Below are positions 55,975 through 64,000 of a stretch of 64,000 nucleotides of DNA, one piece after another. Each line of letters opens with the position of its first letter. Within the stretch, counting starts at the first letter, position 1. The notes beneath the pieces were generated by a model. It had not been told where the DNA came from. It made no database searches and was given only the letters and a program-made list of their open reading frames with translations. The translations under genes were made by a program, and so were the position numbers. This stretch comes from Betaproteobacteria bacterium (GTDB lineage: Bacteria; Pseudomonadota; Gammaproteobacteria; Burkholderiales; Burkholderiaceae_A), in contig JAOINB010000001.1 of the NCBI GenBank assembly GCA_028139135.1, positions 171,171-235,170 of the forward strand. Direction: 5' to 3'.

Positions 55975-56974
55975 TACAAAAGCGATTTTTTGCCTTATCT
56001 AATCGATCACATATAGCGTTCCAATCCTCGTTTTTCGGAGGTTCCTCAAAGAGGATCAGAGCCAATTGCTCTCGGTCGAGGGAATTTAATTTGGAATATA
56101 ACTGTCGTCCATATTCCCTCGGGCAAGAAGGAGCTACTTCTGCAATTAAGTTTTGATGGGTGTGAACTGGTTTTTCGAAGCACCACAAAAAAGTTTCACC
56201 CTCTTCACATAGGTCAAGTAAATCTCTCTTAATCTCACCATTGCTAATCATTTTAAACGCAGTTTTAGGTGAGTAATGGATTGAACTAGAACCCGGAGAA
56301 TTTTGTCTTCTCCCCTCAATTTTCGATATTCTCACCGGTTTCCCTATGCAAGACTCGATTTCGGTTTTTTTAATCACCCCCACACGAAGGATAGTGGGTA
56401 TACCATTTGAACAGTCGACGATAGTACTTTCTAATCCAAATTTACATTCATCACGAGAATTGGATGAAACAATCATGTCGGCTTTGTCAAGATAATTTTG
56501 CAATGATATTTCTACATCCTCTGCATTAGTGGTACTGACAAAACTGAATCTGTTAGCCGATGGAGCAGCGACAACCCCACTACCAACTTTTGCAAATGAT
56601 TCTAACATTGATAAAGCGAAAGGGTGTGAAGGAATTCTTACAGCTACGGTTTTATAGCCAGCAGAAGCAGATTCTGAGATAAAACCTCCGTTTTTTAAAA
56701 TAAGAGTCAGCGGTCCAGGCCAAAATCTACTGGCTAACTTTGATTCGGTAGAAGCCCAATTCAAGACAACCTTTTTTACTGTAGCTAAATCTGGAACATG
56801 TAAGATAAGAGGCCGATCGGTAGGTCTTCCTTTTACCTTGTAGATTCTCCTTACTGCCTCTTCATTCGTAGCATCACCGCCTAATCCATAAACTGTCTCT
56901 GTGGGAAAAGCTACCAGTTTTCCCCTGATCAGAGAATCTACGGCTTTATTTACCTCATAGGTTAATTGCGGCAC
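55961..56974 (-). CDS. tsaC: L-threonylcarbamoyladenylate synthase, long (Sua5) form
   Basis: Makes threonylcarbamoyl-AMP for the t6A modification at position 37 of ANN-decoding tRNAs. The YrdC domain has VAFPTETVYGLGGDA (21-35), IYKVKGRPTDRPLILHV and APSANRFSF; a C-terminal Sua5 domain of about 110 residues starts after the NSPGSSSIHYSPKT linker. 337 residues is the Sua5 length; E. coli TsaC has only the YrdC part. Start codon is GTG at 56974. Last of tkt-gap-pgk-pyk-purCE-purK-tsaC. Confidence 0.92.
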   Translation of the reverse strand: MPQLTYEVNKAVDSLIRGKLVAFPTETVYGLGGDATNEEAVRRIYKVKGRPTDRPLILHVPDLATVKKVVLNWASTESKLASRFWPGPLTLILKNGGFISESASAGYKTVAVRIPSHPFALSMLESFAKVGSGVVAAPSANRFSFVSTTNAEDVEISLQNYLDKADMIVSSNSRDECKFGLESTIVDCSNGIPTILRVGVIKKTEIESCIGKPVRISKIEGRRQNSPGSSSIHYSPKTAFKMISNGEIKRDLLDLCEEGETFLWCFEKPVHTHQNLIAEVAPSCPREYGRQLYSKLNSLDREQLALILFEEPPKNEDWNAICDRLDKAKNRFCTKKL

Positions 56975-56978
56975 AGTT

Positions 56979-58049
56979 TTATCGCTTTCTTACCAATGTA
57001 ATTAAGTGCCCCATTTTGCGTCCAACTCTGGGTTCATTTTTACCATACAATTTCAGGATCTTAACTCCCCCGGTTAACTCTTCCCAGTTAGGCTCACAGG
57101 GCTCAATGTTATTATTTGAAAACCACAGGTCTCCGAGGATATTTTCCAACCTGACATCGTATTTTAGTGTCGTATCACCTAAGGGCAGACCCGCACAAAT
57201 ACGGGCTTGTTGTTCGAATTGACTGGTAACGCTCGCATTTATAGTCTGATGCCCACTATTGTGGGGACGAGGAGCCATTTCATTTAAGAGCAAACTACCA
57301 TCACTTAAAAAAAACTCAACTGTTAATACTCCGACATAGTCTAGTTGCTTTGCAATTTTTTCTCCATAGGTGAATGCTAATTTATGAACCTCAACAGAGA
57401 CGTTCGCGGGCATGACACTTTCTGCGAGTATTCCGTTCTCATGACGGTTTTCGGCTAGTGGGTAAGAAGCTATATTTCCATCCTTATCTCGCACAATGAT
57501 TATAGAAAGCTCTGTATCGAGCGGGACTTTTTTTTCAAGAATATATTGTGAGTTTGCCAAATCCTTTGCAGTTCGTAGCAGTTGGTTCTTTTCCGCTATG
57601 TGTGCTTGCCCTTTACCATCATATCCAAAGCGGGCGGTTTTCAATATTCCGGGAAAAAAACAGCTATCGATATTACTAATGTTTTCAGTCGTTATTTCAA
57701 TGAACGGAACGGTAGGTATAGTAAGGGAATTAGCAAATTTCTTTTCATTTATCCTATTCTGTGTCACGCGAATAGCTTCCGCATTAGGACATACAGTTTT
57801 TTTTTCAGCGAGGTATTCTAGAACAGAAAATGGAATATTCTCCGTTTCTACAGTGAAAACATCACACTGCTTTCTAAATTTTGACAAAGCATCCAGGTCG
57901 GTGAAAGTTGATTCAATAAAATCATCACAAATTTTAAATGCTGGGCATAACCGGCTTTCTGCAAAGACTGTTACCGAAAACCCCATTTTATGAGCTGCCT
58001 CAATCATCATAAGTCCGAGTTGACCTCCTCCCATAAGCCCTATTCTCAA
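56979..58049 (-). CDS. purK: N5-carboxyaminoimidazole ribonucleotide synthase
   Basis: ATP-grasp enzyme that makes N5-CAIR, the substrate of class I PurE. IGLMGGGQLGLMMIEAAHKMG opens the protein; KTARFGYDGKGQ and LNEMAPRPHNSGHQTI follow. 356 residues is normal. The start codon is TTG, overlapping the purCE stop as TTGA, so PurK and PurC-PurE are made together. Its presence agrees with PurE being class I. Confidence 0.96.
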   Translation of the reverse strand: MRIGLMGGGQLGLMMIEAAHKMGFSVTVFAESRLCPAFKICDDFIESTFTDLDALSKFRKQCDVFTVETENIPFSVLEYLAEKKTVCPNAEAIRVTQNRINEKKFANSLTIPTVPFIEITTENISNIDSCFFPGILKTARFGYDGKGQAHIAEKNQLLRTAKDLANSQYILEKKVPLDTELSIIIVRDKDGNIASYPLAENRHENGILAESVMPANVSVEVHKLAFTYGEKIAKQLDYVGVLTVEFFLSDGSLLLNEMAPRPHNSGHQTINASVTSQFEQQARICAGLPLGDTTLKYDVRLENILGDLWFSNNNIEPCEPNWEELTGGVKILKLYGKNEPRVGRKMGHLITLVRKR

Positions 58050-59413
58050 TTTTTGCGTACCCTATTATGCATATTAAGAACACTTTCTTCTTGTGACTTT
58101 CTGAACTCATAAAGAGCCTCTGTAAGGTTCTCATCCCCTCCCGCTAAAATAGCAACTACCTCTAGAGCTGCGTTAAAGGCACCAGTTTCCCCAATTGCAA
58201 AAGTAGCCACAGGAATACCCTTTGGCATTTGAACGATTGAAAAAAGGGAGTCTGCGCCATTCAAATAGTTTGTTTCAACCGGAACACCAAAAACTGGTAC
58301 GACACTCTTTGACGCCAACATCCCGGGCAAGTGGGCAGCACCGCCGGCACCTGCAATAATCACTCGAAGTCCTCTAGCTCTCGCGTCAGCAGCATAATCG
58401 AATAATCGATCTGGAGTTCTGTGAGCTGACACCACTAAAACCTCATAAGGGATATCAAATTTTGCGAGAATATCCACCGACTTTTGCATCGTTTTCCAAT
58501 CTGACTCAGAGCCCATCACCACACCAACCTTTGGGAATTTATGATTACATACTTTTTCACAAATTTTTCTGTAACCATCACATACAAGCCTTACAACATT
58601 TGGACTAAGTTCCATCGGAAGTTGATGGGTCATCTTTTCTTCCTTAGTTAATGCATTACGAACAATTTGTTTGTCGCAATAGCCCTCATTCAAACCCATT
58701 TCGTTTTCCCTCGAAATTTTAAATCTTGACGAATCTGGTGTTATAACTTCATCTATTAAAATCAATTCGCCATCTTCCATCGCAAACTCAAACTTGGTAT
58801 CTATGAGGTCGATACCAATCGTTTTTAAAAAAGATGCCGCATAGGAAAATAATTCCTCACTTTTTTTTCTGACCATTTCAGCCAACTCTGTTCCTAGTAA
58901 CTTCTCGGTCTCTTCAAAATTTAATCGAACGTCTTTTTCCCCTACAGGGGCTTTTGTAGTAGGGGTAAATAACGGTTTCGATAACCTGTCCCCTTTTTTC
59001 ATTCCGGAGGGCAAGGAAAAACCAGATATTTCACCACTTTTCTGGTATTCCTCCCACGCAGAACCGTCTAGACACCCTCTAACTATAGCCTCTATTTTTA
59101 GTGGTTTGCATCGTTTTACGATCATTGCCCTATCTAAAACACTAATCAACTCTTCTTCATTTAAATAATTTGCAAGGTCCTCTTCGAGTAAATGATTTTT
59201 TATCTGAGGTTCAAACTTCTTCATCCAAAAACATGTCATCTTAGTTAAGACAATTCCCTTATCTGGGATCAAAGTTTTCAGTAATTGGTCGTAGGCTGAT
59301 ACCCTATCCGTGGTAACAATCAACAGTTTATCTTGACTGATTTCGTAAAGGTCACGAACTTTCCCCCTATGTAATAAAGTTAAGCTTTTTATATTCGTTT
59401 CTCTGAGGGTCAT
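58046..59413 (-). CDS. Fusion of SAICAR synthase (PurC) and N5-CAIR mutase (PurE)
   Basis: One 455-residue chain with two purine-synthesis enzymes. Residues 1-290 are PurC (LHRGKVRDLYEI, TDRVSAYDQL, VRGCLDGSAWEEY, IDEVITPDSSRF). Residues 295-455 are a complete class I PurE (VGVVMGSESDWKTM, VSAHRTPDRL with His331, AGAGGAAHLPGML). The linker (KICEKVCNHKFPK) is very short. The order of action is PurE then PurC, so the fusion joins successive steps, like vertebrate PAICS, though that enzyme has a class II PurE. Separate purC and purE genes are usual in betaproteobacteria. Confidence 0.93.
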   Translation of the reverse strand: MTLRETNIKSLTLLHRGKVRDLYEISQDKLLIVTTDRVSAYDQLLKTLIPDKGIVLTKMTCFWMKKFEPQIKNHLLEEDLANYLNEEELISVLDRAMIVKRCKPLKIEAIVRGCLDGSAWEEYQKSGEISGFSLPSGMKKGDRLSKPLFTPTTKAPVGEKDVRLNFEETEKLLGTELAEMVRKKSEELFSYAASFLKTIGIDLIDTKFEFAMEDGELILIDEVITPDSSRFKISRENEMGLNEGYCDKQIVRNALTKEEKMTHQLPMELSPNVVRLVCDGYRKICEKVCNHKFPKVGVVMGSESDWKTMQKSVDILAKFDIPYEVLVVSAHRTPDRLFDYAADARARGLRVIIAGAGGAAHLPGMLASKSVVPVFGVPVETNYLNGADSLFSIVQMPKGIPVATFAIGETGAFNAALEVVAILAGGDENLTEALYEFRKSQEESVLNMHNRVRKN

Positions 59414-59416
59414 CTA

Positions 59417-60880
59417 TTAAAATCTCAACTGTTCGGAACCACCAAATGGTTTTGCTGAAATTTCAACAATTTTCATTGTATTTGTTCCGCCTGATTGACC
59501 CAATGGCTCCCCAATAGTTACAACAATCAAATCGCCCTTAGTCACAATCTTCGCATCCACAAGCTTCTGCTCCGCCATCCTTATTAACTCTTCTCTGTCA
59601 TTTTGCTCCTGAGGAAGAAAAATCGGTTGAACATCTCTGTAAAGAGACATCCTTCTTCGAGTCGAATCCTCAGGAGTCATTGCATAGATTGGTACCCCGG
59701 AGTTTAACCTTGAAATCCATAAAGCCGTTGACCCCGATTGAGTAAATGCTGCGATAGCTTTTATCTTTAGATGGAGTGCAACAAAAAGGGACGCCATGGC
59801 AATAGACTGATCAATACTTTGAAAAGTGCGGTCAAGAAAATGACTATCAACGATTCCTTCCACAAATTTCTCCGCCTCAAGACAAATCTCGGACATCTTA
59901 GAGACTGTCCGAGCTGGGTACTTGCCAGCAGCGGTTTCAGCCGACAACATGACAGCATCAGTTCCGTCCAACACAGCATTTGCAACATCAGATACCTCAG
60001 CCCGGGTAGGAACCGGAGATTGCGTCATTGACTCCATCATTTGCGTTGCGGTTATAGCAAGCTTATTCTTATCACGTGCCAACTGAATCATTTTTTTTTG
60101 TAGTGCCGGGACAGCAGCCTCTCCCACTTCAGTCGCAAGATCGCCCCGAGCAACCATTAAACCATGAGAAGCATCTAAAATTTCATTTAAATTTCTAATT
60201 GCTTCGACACGCTCTATTTTCGCAATAACCCAGGCCTTGCTCGAAGCTTTTATGAGTAACTGACGAGCCCGGAAAATATCGTTTGCAGACTTTGGAAACG
60301 AAACAGCGACATAGTCTGCCTCTATCGAAGCTGCGACACTGATATCTTCAATATCCTTGTCCGTCAATGCTGGAGCAGATAACCCTCCACCTTGTCTATT
60401 AATGCCTTTTCTGTCTGATAAAATACCCCCTTGAATAACATTGCAAAAAATTTCTTTCTTAACTATAGATTCCACCTGTAAAACAATGTGTCCATCATTA
60501 AGTAGCAAAAAATCTTTGTCACTAACATCGTCGATCAATTGACGGTAATCAAGGCCTACCCTATCTTGGTTACCCAATTCGCAATCAAGATCTAAAATAA
60601 ATCCCGCACCAGCTACCAAATCAATTTGTCCATGTTCAAACTTCCCAATCCGTATTTTTGGTCCTTGGAGATCAACCATAACACCTACATCTCTTTCAAG
60701 TCTGTGTGCTGCCTCGTGCACCCATGAAGCCCTTTGAATATGTTCCTTAGCGCTACCATGAGAAAAATTTAATCTCACAACATCCACCCCAGCAGCTATT
60801 AACTGTTCTATTTTCTGTGGAGAATCTGTTGCGGGCCCTAGTGTAGCAACAATCTTGGTAGCCCTAGTAATTCCCTTCAT
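59417..60880 (-). CDS. pyk: Pyruvate kinase
   Basis: Converts phosphoenolpyruvate and ADP to pyruvate and ATP. KIVATLGPATDSPQ, RLNFSHGS, VMVDLQGPKIRIG, WVIAKIER with the catalytic Lys, and MVARGDLATEVG with VTATQMMESM-like sequence (AITATQMMESM). 487 residues. ATG overlaps the pgk stop (ATGA). The C-terminal domain looks complete, but I cannot predict its allosteric effector. Confidence 0.97.
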   Translation of the reverse strand: MKGITRATKIVATLGPATDSPQKIEQLIAAGVDVVRLNFSHGSAKEHIQRASWVHEAAHRLERDVGVMVDLQGPKIRIGKFEHGQIDLVAGAGFILDLDCELGNQDRVGLDYRQLIDDVSDKDFLLLNDGHIVLQVESIVKKEIFCNVIQGGILSDRKGINRQGGGLSAPALTDKDIEDISVAASIEADYVAVSFPKSANDIFRARQLLIKASSKAWVIAKIERVEAIRNLNEILDASHGLMVARGDLATEVGEAAVPALQKKMIQLARDKNKLAITATQMMESMTQSPVPTRAEVSDVANAVLDGTDAVMLSAETAAGKYPARTVSKMSEICLEAEKFVEGIVDSHFLDRTFQSIDQSIAMASLFVALHLKIKAIAAFTQSGSTALWISRLNSGVPIYAMTPEDSTRRRMSLYRDVQPIFLPQEQNDREELIRMAEQKLVDAKIVTKGDLIVVTIGEPLGQSGGTNTMKIVEISAKPFGGSEQLRF

Positions 60881-62067
60881 GCGCTAAACTCCGAATTCAA
60901 GGCTTCTATTGCCGGTATATTTCCATTTTTTTCGAAAAATTCCATAAATGCCCCACCACCTGTCGAAACGTAATCGAGCATATCAACATCTATAAATTTA
61001 TTAATAGCAGCGATCGTATCCCCCCCACCCGCAATCGTATAACCTGGAGCATCTTTAATCAACTCGGCTAGACTTCTTGTTCCGAATGAAAAAGCATCTT
61101 TCTCAAAAACACCTAGAGGGCCATTCCATAAGATTTTATTCGCCGCATTAACCTCTTTGCCAATGATTCCCATTGTTTCGGGTCCAAAATCTAGAATAAC
61201 GTCATCAAAGCTAATATGATTTAATTTTATGACACGAGAATTTAGTTCTTGAGTAATACCAGAACTCACGCAAACGTCTGTCGGTAGTATTAATTTTGTA
61301 TTGAGGGATTTTGCCTTTTTAATTATTTTTTTTGCAGAATCAATAAACATCTCTTCATACATTGACCTTCCTATCGCGTGACCTGCAGCTTTTAAGAAGG
61401 TATTCGCTAGACCGCCGCCTGCAATAATACAATTAACTTTTTCTGAAAGAACGTTAAACAACTCTAACTTTGTTGAAACTTTTGCCCCGCCGATAATAGC
61501 TAATGTTTGATTGCGGGAACTCCCCAAAACCTCTTTCAGCGACTCAATTTCCTTTTTAAACAAAAAACCACACCCTTTGATAGAACTTCTCATAGGCAAT
61601 TGATGGATGGTCATTTCTTTTCTATGAGCCGTTGCAAAAGCATCGTTAATATAAACATCAAACATACGAGAGAGGGCTTTCGCAACCTCCGGATCGTTAC
61701 TGGCTTCCCCTTTTACAAATCTCGCATTCTCTAGAATGATTAATTCTCCAGGCTTGACGTCCACTAACTCTCCAAACCAATTTCTAATAAGTTTAATTTT
61801 TCGACCCAAACAAACTTCCAAATAATCTCTAACAGGACTAAGTGAGTATTTTTCGTCGTATTCACCCTCAATAGGTCGTCCTAAATGGGAACATACCATA
61901 ACTGCTGCATTCTGTTTCAATGCGTACTCGATTGTGGGGAGTGATGCCAGAATTCTGGTATCGTCAGCTACCTGATTCTCAGCATTTAAGGGCACGTTTA
62001 AATCTAGCCTGAGAAACACACGTTTCTCCGCAATAATTAATTCGTCTATATTTTTGATATTTCTCAC
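60877..62067 (-). CDS. pgk: Phosphoglycerate kinase
   Basis: Glycolytic enzyme producing ATP from 1,3-bisphosphoglycerate. RVFLRLDLNVPLN, VCSHLGRPIEGEYDEKYSL, NDAFATAHRKE (family consensus NDAFGTAHR), AIIGGAKVSTKL and the C-terminal nucleotide motif TIAGGGDTIAAI with FMEFFEKNGN. 396 residues is normal. The start codon is GTG at 62067. Lies 23 bases after gap. Confidence 0.97.
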   Translation of the reverse strand: MRNIKNIDELIIAEKRVFLRLDLNVPLNAENQVADDTRILASLPTIEYALKQNAAVMVCSHLGRPIEGEYDEKYSLSPVRDYLEVCLGRKIKLIRNWFGELVDVKPGELIILENARFVKGEASNDPEVAKALSRMFDVYINDAFATAHRKEMTIHQLPMRSSIKGCGFLFKKEIESLKEVLGSSRNQTLAIIGGAKVSTKLELFNVLSEKVNCIIAGGGLANTFLKAAGHAIGRSMYEEMFIDSAKKIIKKAKSLNTKLILPTDVCVSSGITQELNSRVIKLNHISFDDVILDFGPETMGIIGKEVNAANKILWNGPLGVFEKDAFSFGTRSLAELIKDAPGYTIAGGGDTIAAINKFIDVDMLDYVSTGGGAFMEFFEKNGNIPAIEALNSEFSA

Positions 62068-62090
62068 GAATTCTTTTTGAATTTACTTGC

Positions 62091-63107
62091 TCACAGTTGT
62101 CCGAGCACATCCGCAACATCCATCATCCGATTAGAAAATCCCCATTCATTGTCATACCATGAGAGTACCTTCACAAGGTAACCGTTTTCGGATACACGTG
62201 TTTGTGTTAGATCAAAAATACTTGATCGGGAATCGTGATTGAAATCAACAGAAACTGTTTGTTTCGAATTCGCACCGATGACTCCCCTTTTATTCTCTTT
62301 TTCTGCCGCTTTTTTCAAAACGTCATTAACTTCTTCAACACTTGTTTGTTTTCCAACCTGAATCGATAAATCAACCACCGAAACATTGGCTGTCGGAACT
62401 CGTAATGCGAAGCCGTCTAACTTTCCAGATAACTCAGGTAAAACAAGTCCAACTGCTGCTGCAGCTCCCGTCTTAGTGGGAATCATGGAAAGTGTTGCAG
62501 CACGGGCTCTTCTGAGATCTGAATGAAAGCTATCTACAAGCACCTGATCGTTCGTAAACGAATGAACCGTAGTCATCAGACCGGCTTTTATCTCAAATTT
62601 TTCATGCATAATTTTTGCTAAAGGCGCTAAACAATTAGTGGTGCACGATGCATTTGAAACAACTTTATGTCCGGAAGTTAATTCCGTTTCGTTGACTCCG
62701 TATACAACCGTTGCATCTGCATCGTTGGCAGGAGCGGAGATTAACACCTTCCGTGCGCCCGCTTGTAAATGTTTCGAAGCCTTCTCCTTCGATGCGAAGA
62801 GCCCCGTACATTCCAACACAATATCCACACCCAAACTTTCCCATGGAAGATCCGCTGGATTTTTTTCGGAATACATTTGAATTTTTTCGCCCTCTATTTG
62901 TATTGCATCTTCAAAAACATTGATTGCCTTACCAAAACGTCCGTGCGTGCTATCAAACTCGGTAAGATGAGCATTTGCTTCAGGACTGGCTAAATCATTG
63001 ATTGCGACTATCTGTATTTTTCTTTGCGCTGGTTCTAATTCGAAATTGGCTCGTAAAATCGCCCTTCCTATTCTGCCAAACCCGTTGATCGCGACCTTTA
63101 CCGTCAT
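62091..63107 (-). CDS. gap: Glyceraldehyde-3-phosphate dehydrogenase
   Basis: NAD-binding [14 protein letters not shown], the catalytic Cys in [16 protein letters not shown] and the later [12 protein letters not shown] are diagnostic. 338 residues. The ribosome site AGGGGG overlaps the end of tkt, whose TAG stop is one base before the gap ATG. The Asp at the end of the second NAD strand ([19 protein letters not shown]) suits NAD rather than NADP. Confidence 0.98.
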   Translation of the reverse strand: MTVKVAINGFGRIGRAILRANFELEPAQRKIQIVAINDLASPEANAHLTEFDSTHGRFGKAINVFEDAIQIEGEKIQMYSEKNPADLPWESLGVDIVLECTGLFASKEKASKHLQAGARKVLISAPANDADATVVYGVNETELTSGHKVVSNASCTTNCLAPLAKIMHEKFEIKAGLMTTVHSFTNDQVLVDSFHSDLRRARAATLSMIPTKTGAAAAVGLVLPELSGKLDGFALRVPTANVSVVDLSIQVGKQTSVEEVNDVLKKAAEKENKRGVIGANSKQTVSVDFNHDSRSSIFDLTQTRVSENGYLVKVLSWYDNEWGFSNRMMDVADVLGQL

Positions 63108-63108
63108 A

Positions 63109-64000
63109 CTACCCCCTTAAATTATTTCTATCATTACGTAAGAGACACAAAACCGAGTCGACTATCGTTCTCGAAGAAATACCAAAAGCCTCAAAAACAT
63201 CCTCTTCTGGCGCAGATTCCCCAAATTTATCTATGCCGAGCACGACATCTGGCTTGTATTTCCACCAGTAATCCGTAACGCCCGCCTCGATTATCATTTT
63301 TGGTAAGTGATTGGGGACAACTTTTTCTTTGTAAACCCGACTTTGCTGATCAAAAATAGTAGTTGAAGGCATAGAAACAATTCGACTTTTTATCCCATAT
63401 TTACTCTTTAATTCTTCACCAGCTGAAACCGCTAACTTAACTTCTGACCCAGTGCCAATTAAAATCACATCAGGCTGCTTTTCCTCTATCAGGATATACC
63501 CACCTTTTGCAATATTTTTTAAGGTTGAGTTGTTCCTGCGAAAACTAGGCAATTTCTGCCTGGAAAGTAAAATAGCTGTCGGGCCATCTTGCAGAAGTGC
63601 AGCCTTCCAAGAAAAAGCAACTTCGGCTGAATCTGCTGGCCGCCAAACATGCAAATTTGGTATTAGCCGCAGGCTGGCCGCTTGCTCGACAGGCTGGTGT
63701 GTTGGTCCATCTTCCCCTAAACCAATTGAGTCATGCGTAAAAACGAAAACTATCTTTTGGTCCATTAAAGCAGCCAAACGAATAGCGTTTCTCATGTAAT
63801 CTGAAAAAACTAAAAATGTTCCGCAGTAAGGAAGGAAACCTTTATGTAGAGATATCCCAGAGCAAATTGCCGCCATTCCGAACTCTCTGACGCCGAAATT
63901 TAAATAGTTACCTCTGATTGTTCCTGTTTCCGATTTTCTTACTGGGACTGAACCATCCCACATCGTCAAATTACTTCCGGAGAGATCAGCTGACCCCCCG
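63109..64000 (-). CDS. tkt: Transketolase, C-terminal part (start outside the window)
   Basis: TPP enzyme of the pentose phosphate pathway. The frame is open to base 64000 and reads [17 protein letters not shown] at the edge, so the start lies outside; the TTG at 63969 is internal. Present here are the pyrimidine-binding domain ([38 protein letters not shown]) and the C-terminal domain. About 297 codons remain of roughly 660; the TPP-phosphate domain is missing from view. It heads the tkt-gap-pgk-pyk run and works with tal. Confidence 0.96.
   Translation of the reverse strand, partial: GGSADLSGSNLTMWDGSVPVRKSETGTIRGNYLNFGVREFGMAAICSGISLHKGFLPYCGTFLVFSDYMRNAIRLAALMDQKIVFVFTHDSIGLGEDGPTHQPVEQAASLRLIPNLHVWRPADSAEVAFSWKAALLQDGPTAILLSRQKLPSFRRNNSTLKNIAKGGYILIEEKQPDVILIGTGSEVKLAVSAGEELKSKYGIKSRIVSMPSTTIFDQQSRVYKEKVVPNHLPKMIIEAGVTDYWWKYKPDVVLGIDKFGESAPEEDVFEAFGISSRTIVDSVLCLLRNDRNNLRG

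Noticed and set aside
63967-63969. TTG at 63969 as the start of a short transketolase
   Set aside because: The frame continues to the window edge with [11 protein letters not shown], conserved in transketolases, so the gene is only cut by the window.

Overview
The window reads as a compact, AT-rich chromosomal stretch from a betaproteobacterium, probably a streamlined free-living (marine or freshwater) relative of the Burkholderiales. This placement is an inference from gene order remembered for that class: tkt-gap-pgk-pyk-purC/purE-purK-tsaC; lpxK-trm112-kdsB-adk; DUF3579 upstream of argD-argF-argG; dxs-ispA-xseB beside a Rieske oxygenase; hrcA-hemH with nadK-recN divergent; dapB-bamE-fur; and the rubrerythrin/Fe-S protein/DUF3501 set. 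I recognise nearly every gene. There are no insertion sequences, prophage genes, tRNA or rRNA genes, CRISPR arrays or toxin-antitoxin pairs. No stretch above 300 bases lacks a gene; the longest gap, about 210 bases between clpS and cspA, appears to hold two promoters and a small hairpin.

Layout. Bases 1-5795 (+) carry ribF (cut by the window edge), ileS, lspA, coaBC and dut, each overlapping the next. Bases 5766-11034 (-) carry clpS-clpA, a two-gene flavocytochrome c sulfide dehydrogenase (fccA-fccB) and transaldolase. Bases 11.2-16.3 kb hold cspA, icd, a secreted DUF192 protein, a PuuD-like membrane protein, xseA and lpxK. Bases 16.3-22.2 kb hold the small Trm112-like gene, kdsB, adk, DUF3579, the arginine genes argD-argF-argG and yajQ. 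Bases 22.2-31.9 kb hold dxs-ispA-xseB, a Rieske oxygenase with a sulfurtransferase, the rpsF-rpsR-rplI-dnaB cluster (no priB), and a ferredoxin / ferredoxin-NADP reductase / RnfB-like set. Bases 32.0-38.0 kb (-) are the heat-shock group hrcA-hemH-grpE-dnaK-dnaJ. Bases 38.0-43.8 kb hold nadK-recN, dapB-bamE, fur, zapB-like-zapA and lgt. Bases 43.9-50.1 kb (+) hold ilvD with livH-livM-livG-livF and an SDR-family protein. Bases 50.1-53.7 kb (-) hold a redox group: rubrerythrin, a cysteine-rich Fe-S protein, DUF3501, DUF2237 and a second ferredoxin-NADP reductase. Bases 53.9-64 kb hold pdxH, msrA, a HIT-GNAT fusion, and the tkt-gap-pgk-pyk-purCE-purK-tsaC run (tkt cut by the window edge).

The genes are mainly core metabolism and housekeeping. 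The most interesting parts are the rubrerythrin/DUF3501/DUF2237/Fpr group with a 19-base Fur-like palindrome upstream, a PurC-PurE fusion, a HIT-acetyltransferase fusion, a back-to-back Shine-Dalgarno palindrome that seems to serve two divergent genes with non-ATG starts, the loss of priB from the ribosomal cluster, and the strong compaction: most convergent gene pairs overlap at their 3' ends. I see no defence system, secondary-metabolite cluster or other clearly undescribed multi-gene machine.
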